39,696 nt of DNA. It comes from CAIOTO01 sp040389165 (GTDB taxonomy: Bacteria > Pseudomonadota > Alphaproteobacteria > Paracaedibacterales > CAIOTO01). The position numbers and the translations under genes are program-made. This document shows positions 34,617 to 39,696 of this stretch, in pieces; the stretch's first letter is position 1; the number at the start of each line of letters is the position of its first letter. The DNA lies in the NCBI GenBank assembly GCA_040389165.1, contig JAZKAK010000001.1, positions 1-39,696 on the forward strand, given 5' to 3'. The notes beneath the pieces are model-generated. The model was not told the DNA's origin. It was given only the letters and a program-made list of their open reading frames with translations, and ran no database searches.

Positions 34617-35387
34617 CTAAAATCGATCAATCGTAAAGGTGCCACCAAATTGTTCTATCATCTTTATAACGTCGTCTGTTGCAGCCGTTACTGCAACTGG
34701 ATCAGCCCCATGCATCACAAAGCTTGTGCCAATATCAGGGGGTGTTCGATAAAAAGGGTAGCTGCCAATTTCAATGGTTAGATGTGCGTTTTGAATATCC
34801 GTGAGCGCTTGTGCAATATCACCTTCACGTAGATCGCATGTCACAGTGTTTGACACAAAAGGTGTGCCTGTCTTAAGGCTTGGTAATAAAAGAGTAAATG
34901 AATTCTGCATAACCAATGGCATGCCTGCCAGACAATACACATTTTCAATTTTAAAACCTGTAGCAGTGCATATCTCGTTTTTAAGGAGCTCTGATCCCTG
35001 CGGCATAAGCGCCATGCGCTGACGGCTCACATTAAAGTTCTCTTTATAGTGGTCTTTCAGAATTGCAAACGTCTCCGCGCTTTCTTCCAACGGAACTCCG
35101 AACGCTTTTGCAAGGCAGGCAGCTGTGATGTCATCATGTGTTGCACCAATCCCCCCTGTTGTAAAGACGTAAGAATACTGACGTCGCAGTATGTTGACGG
35201 TTTCAATAAGAACCATCTCATCATCAGGGACAACACGTACTTCGCATAACTTAATACCAGCTTTATCGAGACGTTCAGCGATGAACTTTACGTTCGTGTC
35301 TTGCGTGCGGCCCGACAAGATTTCATTGCCAATAATAAGAATGGCTGCAGTTGGATGAGATGTGTGGGTAGTTTTACTAATCGCCAT
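34617..35387 (-). CDS. COG1058 / CinA N-terminal-type molybdopterin-binding-fold protein
   Basis: About 256 residues with the MoaB/MogA-like fold of CinA N-terminal domains. It has IGNEILSGRTQDTN, the TTGGIGATHDDITAACLAKAFG motif and the later YCLAGMP segment. It lacks the C-terminal deamidase domain (PncC) of full CinA, as in the short alphaproteobacterial family. Related COG1058 proteins hydrolyse ADP-ribose or similar dinucleotides; the activity here is not established. The open frame extends to a TTG at 35396, but the ATG at 35387 is the likely start. A degraded terminator copy lies just upstream. Confidence 0.88.
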   Translation of the reverse strand: MAISKTTHTSHPTAAILIIGNEILSGRTQDTNVKFIAERLDKAGIKLCEVRVVPDDEMVLIETVNILRRQYSYVFTTGGIGATHDDITAACLAKAFGVPLEESAETFAILKDHYKENFNVSRQRMALMPQGSELLKNEICTATGFKIENVYCLAGMPLVMQNSFTLLLPSLKTGTPFVSNTVTCDLREGDIAQALTDIQNAHLTIEIGSYPFYRTPPDIGTSFVMHGADPVAVTAATDDVIKMIEQFGGTFTIDRF

Positions 35388-35404
35388 AATGCGCAAACCA
35401 TATA

Positions 35405-35453
35405 ATGAATTTTATGATTGCATTAAAGCAAAAACCCCGATCTTTAGCAAGAC
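35405..35453. repeat. 49-bp direct repeat, left copy (degraded terminator)
   Basis: ATGAATTTTATGATTGC...AGCAAGAC is identical over 49 bases to 36899-36947, 1494 bp away. Together the copies bracket the Fic gene. Just beyond the identity, this copy reads TGAGG where the right copy reads CGGGG, so its terminator stem (minus strand) is weakened. Confidence 0.95.
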
Positions 35454-35589
35454 TGAGGTTGTGCCAATGTAAGGCATTCGGTTTTACATCTCAGGCGTGT
35501 TTCATGAGCGTGAATTTTAGAACACGGCGATTAACTGATTATTTACAGCAAAATTTGCGGCGAATAATCGTGTGCGTGCGGTAAATAAG

Positions 35590-35598
35590 TGCTATAAT
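35590..35598 (+). promoter_or_regulatory. Extended -10 promoter of the fic gene
   Basis: TGCTATAAT is a perfect extended -10 element 26 bases upstream of the fic ATG. No good -35 box is present at 17-18 bp spacing, which an extended -10 can tolerate. Transcription would start near 35605. Confidence 0.55.
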
Positions 35599-35623
35599 TA
35601 CCTTAAAACATGCGGTGATTAAT

Positions 35624-36730
35624 ATGTGGATATTCGAAAATAAAGACTGGCCTAACTTTACGTGGAATGAAAATGTCTTGAGTCAAAAGCTGGCTTTGAT
35701 ACGCTATCGCCAAGGTCTTTTACTTGGGAAAATGGAAAGTCTTGGTTTTGAACTTAAGCAAGAAGCGAGTCTTAAAACATTAACGGATGATGTTGTTAAG
35801 TCAACTGCCATTGAGGGAGAAAACTTAAATCGTGAAGAAGTGCGATCTTCCATAGCACGTCGTCTTGGCTTAGATATCTCTGGTCTTATACCATCCGGCC
35901 GAAATGTTGAAGGTGTCGTTGAAATGATGCTAGATGCGACACAATTATTTTTAAAACCTCTTGATGTTGAGCGTCTTTTTAATTGGCATGCTGCTTTGTT
36001 TCCAACCGGCCGTAGTGGAATGCATCGTATTATTGTTGGAAATTGGCGAACATTAGAAAATGATCCTATGCAAGTGATTTCTGGTCCCTTGGGCCGAGAG
36101 AAAGTTCATTTCGAGGCCATTGATGCCGATAAAATTGAACATGAAATAGAAACATTTCTAGCATGGTTCGAAAATAAAAATGATATGGATCCTGTCCTTA
36201 AAGCCGGTATTGCACATCTTTGGTTCATAACCATCCATCCTTTTGAAGATGGTGGGCGTATTGCAAGAGCGCTTTTAGATATGGCGTTAGCACGTGCTGA
36301 TGGTACATCTAATCGTTTTTATAGTCTATCGAGTCAAATAGAGCGAGAGCGCAAAGATTACTACAATCAGCTAGAACAACAGCAGCGCGGCGGGGTGGAT
36401 ATAACAGGCTGGATCGAATGGTTTTTAGGTTGTCTTGGCCGCGCCATCTCAAGTGCTGAAGTTACGCTTAGCACTGTTTTGTTTAAAGACAGATTGATGG
36501 ATAAAATAAATCAAAAACCAATTAACGAGAGGCAACGTCTGATCATCAATCGTATGTTAGAAGATGATTTCAAGGGATATATCAACACGTCTAAGTATGC
36601 CAAGCTTGCCAGATGTTCTGATGATACGGCTTTGAGGGATATTCAAGAACTAAAATCTCGTGGTTTTCTCATTCAAAATCCAGGGGGAGGGCGTAGTACC
36701 AGTTATCACTTGATTGAGGAAATTGATTAG
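35624..36730 (+). CDS. Fic family protein, class II (DUF4172-type) with C-terminal winged helix
   Basis: Fic enzymes usually transfer AMP from ATP to Ser/Thr/Tyr of target proteins. The 368-residue product has an N-terminal DUF4172-like domain (WIFENKDWPNFTW...RQGLLLGKM). It then has the inhibitory helix motif S-x3-E-G (STAIEGE, about 60-66), which marks a class II, self-inhibited Fic. The Fic core and a C-terminal winged-helix region (INERQRLIINRML...YHLIEE) follow. The active-site motif reads HPFEDG-GRIAR: the catalytic His and both Arg are present, but one residue of the canonical HPFxDGNGRxxR is missing (the Asn position). The frame opens at a GTG at 35615, but the ATG at 35624 fits the promoter and GGTGA. 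No signal peptide. The gene is bracketed by 49-bp direct repeats. Confidence 0.9.
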   Translation: MWIFENKDWPNFTWNENVLSQKLALIRYRQGLLLGKMESLGFELKQEASLKTLTDDVVKSTAIEGENLNREEVRSSIARRLGLDISGLIPSGRNVEGVVEMMLDATQLFLKPLDVERLFNWHAALFPTGRSGMHRIIVGNWRTLENDPMQVISGPLGREKVHFEAIDADKIEHEIETFLAWFENKNDMDPVLKAGIAHLWFITIHPFEDGGRIARALLDMALARADGTSNRFYSLSSQIERERKDYYNQLEQQQRGGVDITGWIEWFLGCLGRAISSAEVTLSTVLFKDRLMDKINQKPINERQRLIINRMLEDDFKGYINTSKYAKLARCSDDTALRDIQELKSRGFLIQNPGGGRSTSYHLIEEID

Positions 36731-36898
36731 GGAATTTTTTATAAAAAAATAGCTCTTCAAGGCGGTATTTCGAGATACAAGGGATTACGGTTTTTTTACC
36801 TCGGTTTTCTCCCAGGTTTTCCATCGCTTTAGATCTCCTGCAAGAACATTAATTTTACTAACGATACCGTCATATTTAGTTTTTTCTTACAACTTATG

Positions 36899-36947
36899 AT
36901 GAATTTTATGATTGCATTAAAGCAAAAACCCCGATCTTTAGCAAGAC
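36899..36947. repeat. 49-bp direct repeat, right copy
   Basis: Identical to 35405-35453. This copy contains the intact half of the aqpZ terminator and borders the distal end of the Fic cassette. Confidence 0.95.
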
Positions 36948-36952
36948 CGGGG
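36919..36952 (-). terminator. Rho-independent terminator of aqpZ
   Basis: On the minus strand CCCCGGTCT pairs with AGATCGGGG around loop TGCTAA (one mismatch) and is followed by TTTTTGCTTT. It lies 34 bases past the aqpZ stop. Confidence 0.8.
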
Positions 36953-36985
36953 ATGATGCGCTTTCTTATTTGATTTAAAAAGTGA

Positions 36986-37678
36986 CTACTTCTTCTCGCA
37001 ATGGGTCAATTTAAAGACAGCCAGCGCCAAGGCAATCGCAATGACATGCGCAACGGCAAACAACCATAGTTCATTAATTGCCCAGCCACCATGGATGATC
37101 GCTACACCAAAACTACGTGCAAAGTTCACAGATGTGTTTGTTACAGGGATGCTTACCATGTGGATTGCAGCAAGAGTGAAACCAATTGCTACACCCGCAA
37201 AACCACTAGCGTAATAAGATTTTGTGGAGCACAAAATTGCATATAATAATGTTGCTGTCATAAAGATTTCAGTAAGAAGGCAAGCGATCATGCTGAATTT
37301 GTGTGGCGAATGCTCACCAAAGCCATTCAGGGCAAATCCTTTTGCTATGTCGAAGCCAGGCAAACCTGATGCGATCAAATGCAGAACAAAACCGCCAATA
37401 GCAGCGCCGATAAGTTGCGCAGCGATATAGCCAACAATATCCGTTTTTGGGAATTTGTTTGCCGCAGCAAGACACAACGTTACAGCCGGGTTTACATGAC
37501 AGCCTGATACAGGACCAATACAGTAAATCAAGAACAGAAGTGTTACACCAAACGTTAGTGCCACACCTAGAAAGCCAATGTCTCCTCCTGCAAGGATTGC
37601 GCTTCCACAGCCAAAGAGCACGAGCAGAAATGTGCCAAATAGCTCAGCTAAATATCGATTTAACGGTGTTCCATTCAT
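36986..37678 (-). CDS. aqpZ: Aquaporin Z
   Basis: AqpZ is a tetrameric inner-membrane water channel. The 230-residue product (E. coli AqpZ 231) has six membrane helices and two half-helices. The first pore motif is a normal NPA (CHVNPAVTL). The second is NFA (TSVNFARSFG), where Pro is replaced by Phe. The narrow-filter residues of AqpZ are kept: Phe in ALTFG, His in AIHMVSIPVTNTS, Thr, and the Arg after NFA, so water selectivity is expected. The frame reaches a TTG at 37696, but the ATG at 37678 with AAAGGAT eight bases upstream is the likely start. The P-to-F change needs at least two base changes and is probably genuine. Confidence 0.95.
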   Translation of the reverse strand: MNGTPLNRYLAELFGTFLLVLFGCGSAILAGGDIGFLGVALTFGVTLLFLIYCIGPVSGCHVNPAVTLCLAAANKFPKTDIVGYIAAQLIGAAIGGFVLHLIASGLPGFDIAKGFALNGFGEHSPHKFSMIACLLTEIFMTATLLYAILCSTKSYYASGFAGVAIGFTLAAIHMVSIPVTNTSVNFARSFGVAIIHGGWAINELWLFAVAHVIAIALALAVFKLTHCEKK

Positions 37679-37980
37679 AAAAATATCCTTTTTCAAAAGT
37701 TAACGAACGTTTAATTAAGTTAACTTTGAGTTAATTTTCGTAATTTGTAAAGATTTTTTGTAAAATTTTACGAAAAAAGATTTTATCTTTCTTGCCATGA
37801 CAGGTGCGTTTGAAAAATGATTTGTAAGGGTCATGTCAGTTATTTGCTTATTTTACGCAGTGTGCACGTTTTTCTAAGCCTAGATTTCTCCTCGTGTATT
37901 CACAAGGGCTTGACACGGTGATCTAAATCCCCGGATCAAGTCCCACTGCCATTAATTTAGGTGAATATTAAGTCTATCCG
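37679..37980. other. Non-coding region upstream of aqpZ
   Basis: Bases 37679-37800 are strongly AT-rich and should hold the aqpZ promoter. The rest holds no recognisable gene. A short fragment at about 37917-37948 (GGTGATCTAAATCCCCGGATCAAG) resembles pieces of other dispersed palindromes. Confidence 0.4.
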
Positions 37981-38070
37981 CCGTTATCACGAGGAGCAAA
38001 GCTCCGTGGTGATCTAGGAAAACAGCCAACTGGATGGCCACACCCCGCTTTGCGGGATTCGCCATGACGA
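37981..38070. repeat. Double-hairpin palindromic repeat, best-preserved copy
   Basis: The first hairpin is TTATCACGAGGAGC-AAA-GCTCCGTGGTGAT. The second is TGGATGGCCACACCCCGC facing GCGGGATTCGCCATGACG. The arms are joined by CTAGGAAAACAGCCAAC. Related copies are at 1629-1714, 1751-1819, 2743-2834 and 30991-31082. Confidence 0.85.
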
Positions 38071-38117
38071 TAGCAGGAACGTCTTAACTTGATGGCAGTG
38101 GGATCACGTCCGGGCAG

Positions 38118-38150
38118 TGCACAGAGGACGAAAACATGCGCACTACGTTA
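38118..38150. repeat. 33-bp dispersed repeat unit
   Basis: TGCACAGAGGACGAAAAC...CTACGTTA matches 2695-2727 at 29 of 33 bases. In both places it lies within about 50 bases of a double-hairpin palindrome, but on opposite sides of it. Function unknown. Confidence 0.7.
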
Positions 38151-38284
38151 TTTTTTCATCTTTTTTGAAAATATTTGTCACTTACCCCTTGATTCTTTAA
38201 AAAACATCCCCATATCAGCAATGGTTCAGTTCGAACCGTTCAAAAATAATAATAAAAACAATAAGAATCAGGAAAATAATAATA

Positions 38285-39577
38285 ATGATAAAACGAATAA
38301 TTACCGCTGCTGTTCTTAGCAGCGCGCTCTGCGTTAACGCCTTTTCGGCAAATCTTGTAGTCGACGTGAATGATGAAAATAGAATTCCTAATGGCCAAAC
38401 TATTTTAGTGACGCCTGAGAAAAAAAAGTCTTTAGCTGTTGAATCTTGGTTGGAATCAGGAAAATCACCTGCAGAATTAAGTATGTCTCCAGGTAAGTTG
38501 CCAAGGAAACCTATGTTTGATGTAACGTCTCGTAATATGCATGTTACACCGCAAGGTGCTGTGTTAACGACGGTTACAAAAGGTAAATTTGATGTGGATT
38601 CAGCTTTGAAGCTTAACAAAAACGAACCCGCTGCAGCAGTTAAACAAAATGATTCATTAGTAGAAATAGTTAAAACAAAAAAATTTGGTGTGTTCTCTTT
38701 AAGAGAAGATACTCCTAGTGCTCCAGCTGTTGATATGGATATAGATGTGCCGGGTGGATTCTATCATCAATCAGAGCACAATACATATACAAGCTCGATT
38801 AGATCTACGATTCGTGCAGAGAGAAAACCTGGGAATTTCGCTTCTTTTGAATTGAGTTTAATTGGTTATGACGGAGCAGATGAAGTTATTGAGTCGTATA
38901 CCAGTAATGAAAAATTTGTTTCTGGTTTGATGTCTGAAGATACGCGTGTTCTGAGTTGCGAACAATATATGCGTGCTTATATCGTGCCTGAAGGTGAAGA
39001 TGAACGTGCTTGTTCAGAATTGGCTTTGTTAGGGTATTTGGATGAAAGAATCGGTCATAAGATTGAGTCAATGAGAGCTGCTGGTGTTGATCTGCGGAAG
39101 ATTGTGTTGACGATACATAGTGAAAGAGATTTGTGTTTTAACTGCAAAAGAGTTGTTCCTGCGTGGGCCAAAGAGAAAAGTGCTTTATATGAATGTAATA
39201 TTCACGTGATTGCATTGTCACAGTTAGACTATTGCACGCCTAGTTCTCCTTGTTGTGACTCTTGCCCATATAAGCAAGCTATGGTCCTTGGTAAAAAGAA
39301 AAAGAAAGAAGCGTTAGCCGTTATTGCGCAAGCTAAAGTGCGGGAAGCTCCAGGGACACCTAAAAAAGAAAAACGAAGCGACAGTTTGGATTCAGGGGTA
39401 ACAGATAGTGAAGATTCGGACGATGGCTCAATAAGAATGAGTTTATCTTTTGCTAGGGTAGAGAGCACACCTGTTGCGCCTACAAAAAGGAAAAACGAAG
39501 ACCAGAGAGAATTAAGAACGTTTGTTTTGGATAAAATTGCGAGCGAAACTAAAAGAGACTTAAGACGTCTATTTTAG
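38285..39577 (+). CDS. Secreted protein with deaminase-like zinc motif and lysine-rich tail
   Basis: The 430-residue product has a Sec signal peptide (likely cleavage after AFSA near residue 22) and an unrecognised Lys/Ser-rich N-terminal region (about 23-180). A domain at about 183-315 follows the plan of the cytidine-deaminase-like fold: strands SFELSLIGYDGADEVIESY, then a C-x-E helix ACSELALLGYLDE (Cys243, Glu245), then a strand and CFNC (Cys284, Cys287). This gives the [H/C]xE plus CxxC zinc and proton-shuttle set of nucleic-acid and toxin deaminases. A second Cys cluster (CTPSSPCCDSC, 317-327) follows. The tail has basic clusters GKKKKKEA, TPKKEKR and PTKRK separated by an acidic Ser/Asp patch, resembling nuclear localisation signals. 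A secreted host-directed deaminase is the leading idea, by motif only. A strong terminator follows. Confidence 0.75.
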   Translation: MIKRIITAAVLSSALCVNAFSANLVVDVNDENRIPNGQTILVTPEKKKSLAVESWLESGKSPAELSMSPGKLPRKPMFDVTSRNMHVTPQGAVLTTVTKGKFDVDSALKLNKNEPAAAVKQNDSLVEIVKTKKFGVFSLREDTPSAPAVDMDIDVPGGFYHQSEHNTYTSSIRSTIRAERKPGNFASFELSLIGYDGADEVIESYTSNEKFVSGLMSEDTRVLSCEQYMRAYIVPEGEDERACSELALLGYLDERIGHKIESMRAAGVDLRKIVLTIHSERDLCFNCKRVVPAWAKEKSALYECNIHVIALSQLDYCTPSSPCCDSCPYKQAMVLGKKKKKEALAVIAQAKVREAPGTPKKEKRSDSLDSGVTDSEDSDDGSIRMSLSFARVESTPVAPTKRKNEDQRELRTFVLDKIASETKRDLRRLF

Positions 39578-39585
39578 TATTACAG

Positions 39586-39621
39586 GCCAGTGTTTCTATT
39601 CGGTGTTGCACTGGCTTTTTT
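39586..39621 (+). terminator. Rho-independent terminator
   Basis: GCCAGTG pairs with CACTGGC around a 16-base loop and is followed by TTTTTT. It lies nine bases past the stop of the secreted deaminase-like gene. Confidence 0.85.
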
Positions 39622-39696
39622 GCATGTAAAATAACTTATACGTAAGCAGCCATTCAACCCCATCTATTAAGAAGCTTTGAGGTGTGTCATATTTTT

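Noticed and set aside
38089..38319. 76-codon frame before the deaminase-like gene
   Set aside because: It covers the 33-bp repeat and ends in a low-complexity Asn/Lys run produced by AAT/AAA-rich DNA, overlapping the true gene start.

Overview
The window reads as a chromosomal segment of a host-associated alphaproteobacterium, most likely a Holosporales/Paracaedibacter-like intracellular symbiont of a protist. This assignment is inference. It rests on the moderately AT-rich composition, the alphaproteobacterial gene pairs (bamB-der, lptC-lptA-lptB, an AddA-type helicase-nuclease), a plastid/chlamydia-like DASS dicarboxylate carrier, and many Sec-signal proteins with eukaryote-like motifs. No phage, transposase, CRISPR array or rRNA is visible. 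There is one tRNA, Arg(CCT).

Layout. 1-2.9 kb: a partial inverted-repeat element, a secreted ankyrin-like protein, a triple-BON protein and palindromic repeats. 2.9-8.2 kb: ftsH and ettA (both minus) with a secreted homeodomain-like protein between them on the plus strand. 8.6-12.7 kb: ndk, a CDP-alcohol phosphatidyltransferase, an AI-2E/PerM permease, and uvrB. 12.8-20 kb: a secreted GT10 fucosyltransferase-like protein, parE, a MITE-like element and addA. 20-22.4 kb: a secreted methyltransferase that looks broken, then fabG. 22.6-27.4 kb: a secreted coiled-coil protein with ubiquitin-interacting-motif-like sequences, the lptC-lptA-lptB operon, a secreted protein with six-residue repeats and a basic motif, and a MITE-like element with a perfect 9-bp target duplication. 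27.9-33.8 kb: tRNA-Arg, bamB-der, mraY and a DASS transporter. 34-39.7 kb: a small secreted protein, a COG1058/CinA-N protein, a class II Fic protein flanked by a perfect 49-bp direct repeat, aquaporin Z, and a secreted protein with a deaminase-like zinc motif and lysine-rich stretches.

How the genes fit together. Housekeeping genes (proteolysis, translation factors, DNA repair, envelope assembly, nucleotide and lipid metabolism) form the backbone. Eight secreted proteins and one Fic protein are scattered singly between them. Several carry features expected of proteins acting on host ubiquitin, chromatin/DNA, nucleic acids or glycans. Two of these genes (homeodomain-like and Fic) are each bracketed by duplicated copies of a transcription terminator belonging to the neighbouring minus-strand housekeeping gene, with repeat periods of 1500 and 1494 bp. 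This suggests that single-gene cassettes may insert at terminators.

Limits. All domain calls were made by eye from translated sequence. No database, structure or composition calculation was run. Secretion out of the cell and nuclear targeting are inferences.
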